From Elephas maximus indicus (Eukaryota; Chordata; Mammalia; Proboscidea; Elephantidae): DNA of 64,000 nt. The stretch is taken from the NCBI RefSeq assembly GCF_024166365.1, contig NC_064831.1, positions 45,819,768-45,883,767 of the forward strand. Reading direction: 5' to 3'. A model generated the notes under the pieces. The model did no database searches, had not been told where the DNA came from, and worked only from the letters and a program-made list of their open reading frames with translations. The position numbers and the translations under genes are program-made. The first letter of the stretch is position 1, and every line of letters begins with the position of its first letter. Shown in pieces: positions 47,058 through 59,352 of the stretch.

Positions 47058-47625
47058 CCATTCACTGCATTGCATTGCATTGCACTGGGCAAATGTGCTG
47101 CAAAAGACCTCTTTAAAGTGTTATAAAAGCAAAGCTGTCATTTTAAGGACTAAGGTTTGCTTGACCCAAGCCATGGTATTTTCAGTCATTCGCCTCACAT
47201 GCATATGAAAACTCGACAATGAATACGGAAGACTGAAGAAGAACTGGTGCATTTGAATTATGGTGTCGATGAAGAATACTGAATATACCACGGACTGCCA
47301 GAAGAATAAACAAATCCATCTTGGAAGAAGTACAGCCAGAATGCTCCTTAGAAGCAAGGATGGCAGATTTTGTCTCAGGTACTTTGGACATGTTATCAGG
47401 AGGGATCAGTCCCTGGAGAAGGACATCATGCTTGGTAAAGTTGAGGGTCAGCGAAAAAGAGGAAGACCTGCAAAGAGATGGACTGACACAGTGGCTTGAA
47501 CAATGGGGTCAAACACTGCAACAGTTGTGAGGATGGTGTAGCACCAGGCAGTGTGTTTGTTGTTCTGTTGTACATGGAGTTGCTATGAGTTAGAACCAGC
47601 TGGATGGCAAGTAACAACAACAATC
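47058..47625 (+). repeat. RTE/BovB-type LINE 3' end
   Basis: Sense copy from TTGCACTGGGCAAATGTGCT to AAGTAACAACAACAATC; includes a short ATTGC(AT) stutter at its start. The frame at 47260-47499 reads KDGRFCLRYFGHVIRRDQSL, an RTE C-terminal motif. Confidence 0.9.
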
Positions 47626-47989
47626 AGTACATATGTCTTCTTTGTAAGTAATGCTATGCATTAATTTTTTTTCCTACAATGAAGTTTATTAAGACAGATT
47701 TCAAAATTAAAATTTCAGGATTCAAAGTCATGAACGTTTTTTAAGTTCTTGATTCATGTTACTAATTTTTTTTAAAAGTGGTTTTTATATTAATTCACTG
47801 AGCCATCATCAATGCAAAGTGCTTTTTCACTGCCAAATTGAATATCATAATTAAAAAATAAACCAATAAACCTCTCTGGTTTTAATTTGTATTTTAAAAC
47901 TTACTGTTATGTTTTTTACCTAGATTTTACCTTTGAGAATAGCATGTTAATTACCTTTGCTTTATCAGAGTTGCAGTGTTTTGCTTATC

Positions 47990-48365
47990 ATTTTTAATGA
48001 AGGAATCCTTTATGAGGATAAAGATATTAATCTTTTGCTATTCTTTCTAACTAGTGTTTCCAGGGTATTGTTTCCCTTTTACTTTTGGTTAACTATATTT
48101 TTATGTGTAGAGTAGATAGTTAAATACATCAATCCTTTCTTTTATAATTTCTTTTATCACTTAAATTTAGAACGTCTACACTACTCAGAGGGTTAAAGTA
48201 CGTTCCTCCTCGTTTCTAGGTTTTCTTTCATATGATTTTAAATAAGTACTTAAGTAATTCATCTGTAATTTATTTTAATGATATTTGAGAGTAAAGACCT
48301 ACATTTTTAAAACTAGCTAGCCAGTCTTCCAACATTATTTATTAAGCTGGTTTGCTATGTTTGTC
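47990..48365 (-). repeat. possible L1M fragment
   Basis: AATCTTTTGCTATTCTTTCT, TGATTTTAAATAAGTACTTA and CAGTCTTCCAACATTATTTA resemble reverse-oriented old L1 ORF2. Confidence 0.4.
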
Positions 48366-48369
48366 TTTG

Positions 48370-48475
48370 TATAGTAAAATACAAGCTCTAGAAACTTTTC
48401 ATTACTGTATCCCCAGCATCAAAAAATGGCTGGCAAGCAGTAGGTGCTCAGTAAGTGTTTGTTGAATCACAGATA
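48370..48475 (+). repeat. L2 or MIR 3' end
   Basis: GCAAGCAGTAGGTGCTCAGT then AAGTGTTTGTTGAATCA. Confidence 0.65.
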
Positions 48476-50049
48476 AATGAGGTCTGTTTCTGGGCTATGC
48501 AGTCTCTTCCATTTAAGATCTTTCATCTTCATTACGGAGGCTTGACTTTTTTATAGATTTTACCCTAAAAGGATGAAGCATGTTAGGTGCATGTGATAGA
48601 AAGCTACCTACACTTCTGCATCCATTGCTGAGTTTCAATGTCTTCTCTCCCCAAACAGCTAAACTTTATATATAAACACAGATACACATTCTCCCACCCC
48701 TGAGCTCACTACAGTAAATGGCACCACCACCCCAACCACTCAGGTGCTTGTCCAGAAACCTAGCCTGGGAGTCAACCTCCACTCGTCCCTCTTCCTCACC
48801 ACCAAGATCCAATCAATCATCAGGTCGTGTGAACACTCCAGAATCCTTGTACTCTGCTTCCTTCTCTATCTCCATGCTTTCACCCTACTATAAATCACTA
48901 TCAGCTGTCACATGGACAGCGACAGCCAAAGTCATGTCACTACAAATTAGGCTTCATCATGACAGTCCCTGAAGCCCTCCAATAGCTTACCACTGCTTCT
49001 GTGAGAAAGATCCGAATTTTTTCTCTTCAAAAATTCTTTTTTTTTTAATAATTTTTATTGTGCTTTAAGTGAAAGTTTACAAATCAACTCAGTCTCTCAC
49101 ACAAAAACCCATATAAGCCTCGCTACACACTCCTAATTACTCTCCCGCTAATGAGACAACCCACTCTCTCCCTCCACTCTTTCTTTTCTTGTCCCTTTCG
49201 CCAGCTTCTAACCCCCTCCACCCTCTCATCTCCCCTCCAGGCAGGAGATGCCAACATAGTCTCAAGTGTCCACCTGATCCAATAAGCTCACTCCTCACCA
49301 GCATCCCTCTCCAACCCACTGTCCAGTCCAATCCATGTCTGAAGAGTTGGCTTCGGGAATGGTTCCTGTCCTCGGCCAACAGAAGGTCTGGGGGCCATGA
49401 CCACCGGGGTCCTTCTAGTCTCAGTCAGACCATTAAGTCTGGTCTTATGAGAATTTGGGGTCTGCATCCCACTGCTCTGCTGCTCCCTCAGGGATTCTCT
49501 GTGGTGTTCCCTGTCAGGGCAGTCATCAGTTGTAGCTGGGCACCATCTAGTTCTTCTGGTCTCAGCATGATGTAGTCTCTGGTTCATGTGGCCCTTTCTG
49601 TCTCTTGGGCTCGTAATCGCCTTATGTCCTTGGTGTTCTTCATTCTCCTTTGATCCAGGTGGGTTGAGACCAATTGATTTATCTTAGATGGCTGCTTCCT
49701 AGCATTTAAGACCCCAGACGCCACTCTTCAAAGTGGGATGCAGAATGCTTTCTTAATAGATTTTATTATGCCAGTTGACTTAGATGTCCCCTGAAACCAT
49801 GGTTCCCAGACCACTGCCCCTGCTACGCTGGCCTTCGAAGCATTCAGTTTATTCAGGAAACTTCTTTGCTTTTGGTTTAGTCCAGTTGTGCTGACCTCCC
49901 CTGTAATGTGTGCTGTCTTTCCCTTCACCTAAAGTAGTTCTTATCTACTAATTAGTGAATGCCCCCCCACCTTCCCTCCCTCCCCCCTCACATAACCACA
50001 AAAGAATGTTTCCTTCTCAGTTTAAACTATCTCTCAAGTTCTTATAATA

Positions 50050-53000
50050 ATGGTCTTATACAATATTTGTCCTTTTGCAACTAATTTCACTCAGCATAAT
50101 GCCTTCCAGGTTCCTCCATGTTATGAAATGTTTCACAGATTCCTCACTGTTGTTTATCGATGCGTAGTATTCCATTGTGTGAATATACCATAATTTATTT
50201 ATCCATTCATCCGTTGATGGGCACCTTGGTTGCTTCCATCTTTTTGCTATTGTAAACAGTGCTGCAATAGACATGGGTGTGCATATATCTGTTCATGTAA
50301 AGGTTTATTCCTAGGATATATTCCAAGGAGTGGCATTGCTTGGTCGTATTCTAGTTCTATTTCTAGCTTTTTAAGGAAGCACCAAATTGATTTCCAAAGT
50401 GATTGTACCATTTTACATTCCCACCAGCACTGCATAAGTGTTCCAATCTCTCCACAGCCTCTCCAACACTTATTATTTTGTGTTTTTTGGATTAATGCCA
50501 GCCTTGTTGGAGTGAGATGAAATCTCCTTGTAGTTTTCACCTGCATTTCTCTAATGGCTAACGATTGTGAAATTTCCTCATATATCTGTTAGCTACCTGC
50601 ATGTCTTCTTTAGTGAAGTGTCTATTCATATCTTTTGCCCATTTTTTAACTGGATTATTTGTCTTTTTGTAGTTGACTTTCTGCAGTATCATGTAGATTT
50701 TAGAGATTAGGCGCTGATCGGAAATGCCACAGCTAAAAACTTTTTCCCAGTCTGTAGGTAATCTTTTTACTCTTTTGGTGAAGTCTTTGGATGAGCATAG
50801 GTGTTTGATTTTTAGGAGCTCCTAGTTATCCAGTTTTTCTTCTGCATTCTTAATAACGTTTTATATACTGTTTATGCCCTGTATTAGGGCCCCTAACATG
50901 GCCCTATTTTTTCTTCCATGATCTTTATCGTTTTAGATTTTATATTTAGGTCTTTGATACATTTTGAGTTAGTTTTTGTGCATGGAGTGAGGTATGGGTC
51001 TTGTTTCATTTTTTTGCAGATGGATATCCAGTTATGCCAGCACCATTTGTTAAAAAGACTGTCTTTTCCCCATTTAACTGTTTTGGGGCCTTGTCAAATA
51101 TCAACTGCTCATATGTGGATGGATTTATGTCTGGATTCTCAATTCTGTTCCATTGGTCCATGTATCTGTTGTTGTACCCGTACCAGGCTGTTTTGACTAC
51201 TGTGGCAGTATAATAGGTTCTAAAATCAGGTAAAGTAAGGCCTCCCACTTTGTTCTTCTTTTTCAGTAATGCCTAATTTATCCGGGGCCTATTTCCTTTC
51301 CACTTGAAGTTGGTGATTTGTTTCTCCATCTCATTAAAGAATGTCCTTGGGATTTCGATCAGGATTGCATTAAATGTATAGATCACTTTTAGTAGTATAG
51401 ATATTTTTATAATGTTAAGTCTTCCTATCCACGAGCAAGGTATGTTTTTCCCCTTATGTAAGTCTCTTTTGGTTCCTTGCAGAAGTATATTGTAGTTTTC
51501 TTTGTATAAGTCTTTTACATCTCTGGTGAGATTTATTCCTAAGTATTTTATCTTCTTGGGCTACAGTAAATGGTATTGATTTGGTGATTTCCTGTTTGGT
51601 GTTCTTTTTGTGGATGTAGAGGAATCCAACTGATTTTTTATGTTTATCTCGTATCCTGATGCTCTGCTGAAGTCTTCTATTAGTTTCAGTAGTTTTCTTG
51701 AGGATTCCTTAGGGTTTTCTGTGTATAAGATCATGTCATCTGTAAAAAGAGATACTTTTACTTGTCCCTTGCCAATCTGGATGCTCTTTAATTCTTTATC
51801 TAGCCTAATTGCTCTGGCTAGGACCTCCAATACAATGTTGAATAAGAGTGGTGATAAAGGGCATCCTTTTCTGGTTCCGATCTCAATGGGAATGCTTTCA
51901 GGCTCTCTGCATTTAGGGTGATGTTGGCTGTTGGCTTTGTATAAATGCCCTTTATTATGTTGAGGAATTTTCCTTCTATTCCTATTTTGCTAAGAGTTTT
52001 CATCATGAATGAGTGTTGAACTTTGTCAAATGCCTTTTCTGCACCAATTGATAAAATCATGTGATTCTTGTCTTTTGTTTTATTTATGTGGTAGATTCCA
52101 TTAATTGTTTCTCTAATGTTGAACCATCCCTGTATACCTGGTATGAATCCCACCTGGTCATGGTGAATTATTTTTTTGATATGTTGTTAAATTCTCTTGG
52201 CTAGAATTTTGTTGAGGATTTTTGCATCTAAGTTTATGAGGGATATAGGTCTATAATTTTCTTTTCTTGTGGTATTTTTACCTGGTTTTGGTATTAGGAA
52301 TATGGTGGCTTCACAGAATGAGTTTGGTAGTATTCCGTCCTTTTCTATGCTCTGAAATACCCTTAGTAATAGTGGTGTTAACTCTTCTCTGAAAGTTTGG
52401 TAGAACTCTGCAGTGAAGCCATCCGGACCAGGGCTTTTTATTGTTGGGAGTTTTTTGATTACCTTTTCAATCTCTTCTTTTGTTATGGGTCTATTTAGTT
52501 GTTCTACCTCTGTTTTTGTTAGTTTAGGTAAGTAGTATGTTTCTAGGAATTCACCCATTTCTGCTAGGTTTTCAGATTTGTTCGAGTACAGTTTTTCATA
52601 GTAATCTGATATGATTCTTTTAATTTCAGTTGGGTCTGTTGTAATATCACCCGTCTCATTATTCGGGTTATTTGCTTCCTCTCCTGCTTTTCTTTTGTCA
52701 GTTTGGTCAGTGGTTTATCAGTTTTGTTGATTTTTTTCAAAAAACCAGCTTTTGGTCTTGTTAATTCTTTCAATTGTTTTTCTGTTTTCTATTTCATTTA
52801 GTTCAGCTCTAATTTGTATTATTTGTTTTCTTCTGGTGCCTGTGGGTTTCTTTTGTTGCTCTCTTTCTATTTGTTCAAGTTGTAGGGAAAATTCTTTGAT
52901 TTTGGCCCTTTCTTCTTTTTGGGTGTGTGCCTTTATTCATATAAATTGACCTCTGAGCAACACTTCTGCTGTGTCCCAAACATTTTGATAGGAAGTGTTT

Positions 53001-53869
53001 TCATTCTCACTGGATTCTCTGAATTTATTCCATCCTTAATGTCTTCTATAATCCAGTCTTTTTTGAGCAGAGTATTGTTCAGTTTCCAAGTGTTTGCTTT
53101 CTTTCCGCTGCTTTTCCTGTTATTGATTTCCACTTTTATAGCCTTATGGTCAGAGAAGATGCTTTGTAATATTTCAATGTTTTGGATTCTGCTAAGGCTT
53201 GCTTTATGACCTAATATGTGGTCTATTCTAGAGAATGTTCCATGTGCGCTTGAAAAGAAAGTATACTTGGTTGCTGTTGGGTGGGGTGTTCTGAATATGT
53301 CTACGAGGTCAAGTTGGTTGATTGTGGCATTTAGATCTTCCGTGTCTTTATTGAGCTTCTTTCTGGATGTCCTGTCCTTCACCGAAAGTGGTGTGTTGAA
53401 GTCTCCTACTGTTATTGTGGAGCTGTCTATCTCACTTTTCAGTGCTGATAGTTTGTATCTTGCAGCCCTGTCATTGGGTGCATAAATATTTAATATGGTT
53501 ATATCTTCTTGGTGTATTGTCACTTTAATCATTATATACTGACCTTCCTTATCCTTTATGATGGATTTAACTTTTAAAGTCTATTTTGTCAGAAATTAAT
53601 ATTGCCACTCCTGCTCTTTGATTGTTGTTTGCTTGATATATATTTTTCCATCCTTTGAGTTTTAGTTTGTTTGTGTCGCTAAGTCTAAGGTGTGTCTCTT
53701 TTTGGCAGCATAAAGACGGATCTTGTTTTTTAATCCATTCTGCCACTCTCCGTCTCTTTACTGGTACATTTAGTCCATTTACATTCAGGGTAATTATGGA
53801 TAGGTATGAATTTAGTGCTATCATTTTGATGTCTTTTTTTGTGTGTTGTTGACAGTTTCTTTTTCCCAC
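50050..53869 (-). pseudogene. L1 ORF2 (endonuclease-reverse transcriptase), broken
   Basis: Pieces in order from 53869 leftward: start and endonuclease N-terminus (53567-53869, with NVNGLN and KETHLR); endonuclease C-terminus (52933-53532, with VGDFNTPLS, RIDHILG, SDHKAIKVE); reverse transcriptase (52187-52558, with [13 protein letters not shown] and [15 protein letters not shown]; 51818-52153, with [13 protein letters not shown]; 51561-51830, with [10 protein letters not shown]); C-terminal part (51006-51248, 50247-50546, 50056-50274). Several frameshifts separate them. The usual catalytic FADD is FTDD, and the cysteine-rich motif [14 protein letters not shown] has Gln where His is usual. 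Confidence 0.92.
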
Positions 53870-54282
53870 TTAATTTTATGTGCTGAGTAGATTTTCCTTA
53901 TGTATTGTCCTTTCCTCATATTTGTTGTTGATTTTGTTTCTGCCGAGTCTGTATTTTTCCCTTGTATTTTCTTTTGATGAGCAGGGTAGTTTGTCTCCTT
54001 TGTGGTTACCTTATTATTTACCTGTATTTTTCTAAATTTAAAACTAACTTTTATTTCTTTGTATTGCTGTATCTTCCTCTCCATATGGAAGGTGTATGAT
54101 TACATTTCTTAGTCCCTCTTTATTATTCTAATGTTGTCTTCTTTTATATAATAACATCACTGTTACCGTTTTGAGTTTTTTTTTTTTTTTTAATAATCTT
54201 GCTTTGTTTTTTTGGATTTCTCTGTCTGGGTTGACTTTTGGTTGCTCTGCCCAGTGTTCTAGTTGTGGGTTGTTACCTGATA

Positions 54283-56380
54283 TTATTGATTTTCTAACCA
54301 AAGAACTCCCTTTAGTATTTCTTGTAGTTTTGGTTTGGTTTTTACCAATTCCCTCAACTTGTGTTTATCTGGAAATGTCTTAATTTCGCCTTCAAATTTA
54401 AGAGACAGTTTTGATGGATATATGATTCTTGGCAGGCAATTTTTTTCCTTCAATCTTTTAAATATGTCATCCCATTGCCTTCTTGCCTGCATGGTTTCTG
54501 CAGAGTAGTCCGAGTTTATTCTTATTGGCTCTCCTTTGTAGGTGACTTTTCGTTTATCCCTCGCTGCTCTTGTAATTCTCTCTTTATCTTTGGTTTTGGC
54601 AAGTTTGATTACAATATGTCTTGGTGACTTTCTTTTCAGAGTTCGATGAGCATCTTGGATAGATATCTTCTCAGCTTTCACAGTATCAGGGAAGTTTTCT
54701 GCCAACAAATCTGCAACAATTCTCTCTGTATTTTCTGTGATCCGTCCCTGTTCTGGTACTCCAATCACTTGTAGGTTATTTCTCTTGATAGAGTCCCACA
54801 TGATTCTTAAGGTTTCTTCATATTTTAAAATTCTTTTATCTGATTTTTCTTCAAATATTAGTGTCAAGTGATTTATCTTCGAGTTCAGAAATTCTAGCTT
54901 CTACTTGCTCAATTCTGCTCCTCTGACTTTCTATCGAGTTGTCTACTTCTGTAATTTTATTGTTAATCTTCTGAATTTCTGATTGCTGTCTGTCTATGGA
55001 TTTTTCCAGCTTATTAAACTTTTCATTATGTTCCTGAATAATCTTTCTAATTTCTTCAATTGCTTTATCTGTGTGTTCCTTGGCTTGTTCTGCATATTGC
55101 CTCATTTCCTTCCTGATGTCTTGAAGGGTTCTGTATATTAAACTTATTTTTTCATTATTAATATTATTTTAATTGTGTTTTTCAATGAAAGTTTACACAG
55201 CAAATTAGGTTCCCGTTTGACAATTTCCGTACACATTATTCAGTGACATTAGTTATATTTTTCACAATGTGTCAGCATTCTCTTTAATTATGTTCTGGTT
55301 GTTCTGTTTTCAGTACTCTAGTTGTCTACTCCCTTATCTTCTCATCTTTGCTTTAGAGTAATTGTTGACCTTTTGGTCTCATACAGATGCTTTTTTTAGT
55401 GGAGCACTGTACTTATGGATAATATCCTTAATTTTGTGTGCCAATCTGCTATTTCACTAAAAGGTTACCTCAGGATAGTTTCAGTTCCAGGTTTAAACAG
55501 GGCAGTAGTTTCAGGGAGTCCTCTAGTCTCAGCTGGTCCCGTAAGTCTGACCTTTTTTTTTTTTAATAATTTTTATTGAGCTTTAAGTGAACGTTTACAA
55601 ATCAAGTCAGTCTGTCACATATAAGCTTATATACACCTTACTCCATACTCCCACTTACTCTCCCCCTAATGAGTCAGCCCGCTCCCTCCTTCCAGTCTCT
55701 CCTTTTGTGACAATTGTGCCAGTTTCTAACCCTCTCTACCCTCCTATCTCCCCTCCAGACAGGAGATGCCAACACAGTCTCAAGTGCCCACCTGATACAA
55801 GTAGCTCACTCTTCGTCAGCATCTCTCTCCAACCCATTGTCCAGTCCCTTCCATGTCTGATGAGTTGTCTTCGGGAATGGTTCCTGTCCTGGGCCAACAG
55901 AAGGTTTGGGGACCATGACCGCTGGGATTCCTCTAGTCTCAGTCAGACCATTAAGTCTGGTCTTCTTATGAGAATTCGGGGTCTGCATCCCACTGATCTC
56001 CTGTTCCCTCAGGGGTTCTCTGTTGTGCTCCCTGTCAGGGCAGTCATCAGTTGTGGCCGGGCACCATCTAGTTCTTCTGGTCTCAGGATGATGTAAGTCT
56101 CTGGTTCATGTGGCCCTTTCTGTCTCTTGGGCTCATAGTTATCATGTGACCTTGGTGTTCTTCATTCTCCTTTGATCCAGGTGGGTTGAGACCAATTGAT
56201 GCATCTTAGATGGCCGCTTGTTAGCATTTTGTATATTAAACTTTTGTATTCTGCATCTGGTAATTCCAGGAATGCACTTTCATCTAGAAGATCCCTGGAT
56301 TCTTTGTTTTGAGAGCCTGTTGAGGTGATCATGGTCTGTTTCTTTATGTGACTTGATATTGACTGTTGTCTCCGAGCCAT
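54283..56380 (-). pseudogene. L1 ORF1 (RNA-binding protein), split by a nested L1
   Basis: N-terminus at 56380 (MARRQQSISSHIKKQ) is open to 56230, is interrupted by the nested L1, and resumes at 55131 in the same frame (RTLQDIRKEMRQYAEQ). A heptad-rich coiled coil follows (54851-55105), then after a frameshift near 54860 the RRM and C-terminal domains (NNLQVIGVPEQ, RTLKRKSPRHIVIKLAKTKD, RQWDDIFKRLKEKN). Trimeric nucleic-acid chaperone in intact elements; dead here. Confidence 0.9.
55146..56229 (-). mobile_element. 5'-truncated L1 insertion(s) inside L1 ORF1
   Basis: Flanked by the perfect 14-bp duplication TGTATATTAAACTT (55132-55145 and 56230-56243). Contains two reverse-oriented L1 3' ends in series: an older-looking one (55146-55550, TTTTTCAATGAAAGTTTACA) and one like the main family (55551-56229, TTATTGAGCTTTAAGTGAAC). 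Confidence 0.9.
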
Positions 56381-57654
56381 CTATAAGTTATTGTATTAGT
56401 TTACGCTTGCTTACTGTGTCATAGCTGCTTGCTTTGCTTTGTTTTGGTATACCCCTATGGGTTGCTTGAGTGAGCTAGCTTGATTATTTTCACCTTTGGA
56501 GCTCTGATGTCCTGTCCCCAGCTGGCTAGAGCTGTTATCAGGTATATCAGTCTAGGAGTCCATTCAGTTTTCTTGTATGAATTCAGCTCAGGTTTCCAGG
56601 TAGCTGATCATGAAGTGAGTGGTACAGGCTCTGTCCTACAGTCTTAGAGGGGCAGGGGTGATTGGCATTTATACCAGTATCTGATTGCAGCAGGGGGTCA
56701 TGCTCTGAACAAGGCAGGGGGCTGAGAACCGACCCTTGAGTGTCTCTGAGGAAAACGCATCCCTGTTCCCTAGAGCGTGCAGGTGGGTGGGTTCTGCACA
56801 GGGACCATGGGCACCCAAAGTTTTTGGTTGTAAAGACTGGGAGGTACCAGTTATCTCTGGACCCCTGTCGCGGGTGGCTGGGTGACCTGAGTGGAGCTAC
56901 CAGTCCTTAGGTCCCTGATGTGGGTAGGTGAGGACCTTTTTTAATAGGCAAAGCAATGTCAAATGTCAAACACCCTCCTCTCTACCGCACAGCTGAAATG
57001 GTTGGAGTTTGCCAACAGGGGCCTATTCTCCCGAAATAGGCCCACACAGGTCCATGCAGAAGGGAAAGGTGCTCAGGGTCCACAGACGGTTTATGCCTGG
57101 ACAGGGGCCGCTTCTGTCGTGAGCACCCCCAGTTAATGGAGGTAGCAAATTATCTTTTCCCCTCAATTGCAAATTTTTTCCTTCCCCAAGGCTGGGAGGA
57201 TGGCTCTAGGTGCTCACCAGGGCCTATCTCAGGCCCAGGGATTCAGCTGCTGAAGCTGGCTTGTGGGTAGAGGGGGTGCAGTAAAGTATACACAAGTACT
57301 TAGCTTTTGCCGAGAGCGCCGTTCTTCTCAGGTACCAGAGGTGTGAGTAGGCTGTGAGGCTGGCTGCTTCTCCCTGAGGGAACTGCAGCCAAACACTAGG
57401 ACCAGCGAGCCTCCACCACCGCTGCTCCGGGAATGGTGCCTGAGGGCTCCCCGCGATTCAGGTCCAGTAGCTCCTCTCCACTTCTGAACGGTCTCTTCCT
57501 CCCCTGCCCCTCAGTTCATTGTCTAAGCTTGCCTTTGAAGCTCAGGGCTCCCAGCTTGTCACAAATATACTCGTTTCACTTGTTTTTTTGGGTCTTTGTT
57601 GTAAAGAGGGCTCACCGGAAGCGTCTGTCTATTCTGCCATCTTGGCTCCGCCTC
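56381..57654 (-). promoter_or_regulatory. L1 5' UTR
   Basis: GC-richer than surroundings; on the minus strand it begins GGAGGCGGAGCCAAGATGGC, a usual L1 start with an internal promoter and YY1-like AAGATGGC near position +12. Any antisense promoter activity is not visible. Confidence 0.75.
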
Positions 57655-58244
57655 CCGAATTTTTAACATAGTGAACAAGACCTCAGGAGCTGGCATCTTC
57701 CCTGGTCTCACCTCAAGCCATTTCATCCTAACTTACTTGACTCAGGCCATGCTAACTTTGCTTTGTTGCCATCTCTGTGTTCTTCCTTGCCTTCCAGTCT
57801 TAGATTCAATGACACTTCGCCAGAGTGGCCGTCTCTAGCCCCGACACTAGGTGGTGGTGGTGGTAATTGTCGTTAGAACCCCCTATATGTCTTCATAAGT
57901 ATTTTATAATTTTTCTTCAAAGCACTTATCACAGTTATAAATATATAGTTACTTGTGTAAAACTTTGCTTAAAATTCAGCGATACTTTCTCCTGAAACTG
58001 AGTTATTGCAGATTTTCCCCGTGATTTACTGATGTTTTCACAGACTCTCATAATTTAACTACAGGATATTTGAAAACCTATCTTATCCACAATTTTGACT
58101 AGTTTGCACTGTACAAATATGTATCATTTAATAAAAGCCCTTGCGAGACCGGAGTACTCCACAAAAGGGAGGGTGAATGGGTCTAAGTTTAATTCTGTTT
58201 CAGAACTTTGTAACTGAGAATTATTTGATATGTCTGTCTTTTAG

Positions 58245-58592
58245 GAAAAGAAAATTACGTCAACTTCAAATTCAGATACAGAAATGAAATCTGAACAACT
58301 GCCTCCTTGTGTGAATCCTGGCAATCCTGTGTTTTCATGTATGTTGGACCCAAAGACACTGTGTACAGCTACCTCACTGTCAAAACCTCAGATGATTATG
58401 TATAAAACCAAGTCAAGTGATTATGGTAAATTTTCACCTATACCACAGTTTCTTCCCTGCAATTATTCTCCAAAAGATCAAGTGTTCTCAAGCCGTATCA
58501 GAGCAACTGGATTTTATCAAAACAACACTCTAAACACTGCACCTGACAGAACCAGAACCCTTGATTTCCCTAATTTTCAGCATACTCTATAA
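58245..58592 (+). CDS. PIERCE2: PIERCE2 (C15orf65) 3' coding exon
   Basis: An acceptor (GTCTTTTAG at 58236-58244) is followed by 115 codons in one frame and a TAA at 58590-58592. The protein matches piercer of microtubule wall 2: PPCVNPGNPVFSCM, then SLSKPQMIMYKT, then RATGFYQNNTLNTAPDRTRT and the C-terminal HTL. PIERCE2 is a small microtubule inner protein in the lumen of ciliary and flagellar doublet microtubules. Human protein is about 121 residues, so only a few N-terminal codons should come from an upstream exon. The 13 codons before the internal Met (58284) are open and in frame (EKKITSTSNSDTE), so translation very likely starts upstream; starting at 58284 would give 102 residues. CCPG1 lies head-to-head with it, as in human. 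Confidence 0.93.
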   Translation, partial: EKKITSTSNSDTEMKSEQLPPCVNPGNPVFSCMLDPKTLCTATSLSKPQMIMYKTKSSDYGKFSPIPQFLPCNYSPKDQVFSSRIRATGFYQNNTLNTAPDRTRTLDFPNFQHTL

Positions 58593-59120
58593 AAATATGT
58601 TCCTTTGTACGTTTAAAGGAAAATATACTCAGAAAAAAATGAGTTTAAATATAAAACTAAAATACCTAATTTGGAATATAAAAACAGTTGGACCAATTTT
58701 TTTTTTTAATCTTTAAGAAATAAAGCTTTTCAACTAATAACCGAATGACCACTTTGATCTGAATGTTTTCCACGACACTGACTTCTAGAATAGAGTGTGT
58801 CCAGAACAGCAGAATAGACAGTGGTAGGGGTTTTAGTGCATCCCCCAAGTACTTGTGCTCCGAAAGCTTCAGAAGGCTTTCATGATCTGAACAGTCTGCT
58901 GAGTATATTTACCAAGATAAAAAACACGGGATCTCTAAAAAAAATTCTTTCTGAATTAAGAAAGATTCTGACCAGTAATTTTCCACTTTTCTGTTATTAC
59001 AACTAATGGCTTAGAACTCAAGAAATGTTAGTTCCCACTGTTAGGCTGGTTGAAGAGAAGAACTGTTACTCATTCATTCATTCATGAAACAGTTCTTGAA
59101 TACCCACTATAAGCCAGGTA
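58593..59120. other. PIERCE2 3' UTR and downstream unique sequence
   Basis: 3' UTR to about 58745, then AT-rich sequence without a recognised gene or repeat. Confidence 0.55.
58719..58724 (+). terminator. PIERCE2: PIERCE2 poly(A) signal
   Basis: A canonical AATAAA sits 127 bases after the PIERCE2 stop codon, in a short AT-rich 3' UTR with no other clear signal before it. Confidence 0.6.
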
Positions 59121-59134
59121 CTTTGCTATGCAGA

Positions 59135-59300
59135 TGAAACCCTGGTGGTGCAGTGGTTACCAGCTCGGCTGCTAACCAAAAGGTCGGTAGTTCGAATCCA
59201 CCAGACGCTCCTTGGAAACCTTATGGGGTAGTTCTACTCTGTCCTATACAGTTGCTATGTGTCGGAATCTACTCGATGGCAATGGGTTGGTTTTTGTTTA
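59135..59300 (+). repeat. AfroSINE with perfect 11-bp target-site duplication
   Basis: TGCTATGCAGA at 59124-59134 and 59301-59311 flank a full-length copy (B box GTTCGAATCCACC intact). Confidence 0.96.
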
Positions 59301-59352
59301 TGCTATGCAGACAGGGACACAGAAATAAAAGACAGTAACTATTTATTGTTTC

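Larger units (their letters stand above)
49022..57654 (-). mobile_element. near full-length decayed L1 retrotransposon
   Basis: Reverse-oriented: 3' UTR 49022 to about 50050, ORF2 about 50050-53869, ORF1 about 54283-56380, GC-rich 5' UTR 56381-57654. Total 8.6 kb, of which 1.08 kb is a later L1 insertion (55146-56229). Target-site duplication CCGAATTTTT at 49012-49021 and 57655-57664. Both ORFs carry frame breaks, so it cannot move on its own. It has kept its 5' UTR, which is unusual for a L1 copy. Confidence 0.93.
48700..57990 (+). repeat. L2 LINE split by an L1 insertion
   Basis: Left part 48700-49021 (GTAAATGGCACCACCACCCC, AACCTAGCCTGGGAGTCAAC, CCTCCAATAGCTTACCACTG) continues without loss at 57655 or 57665 (ACATAGTGAACAAGACCTCA, CAGGCCATGCTAACTTTGC, AGCACTTATCACAGTTATAA). 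The L1 described next fills the gap. Confidence 0.75.
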
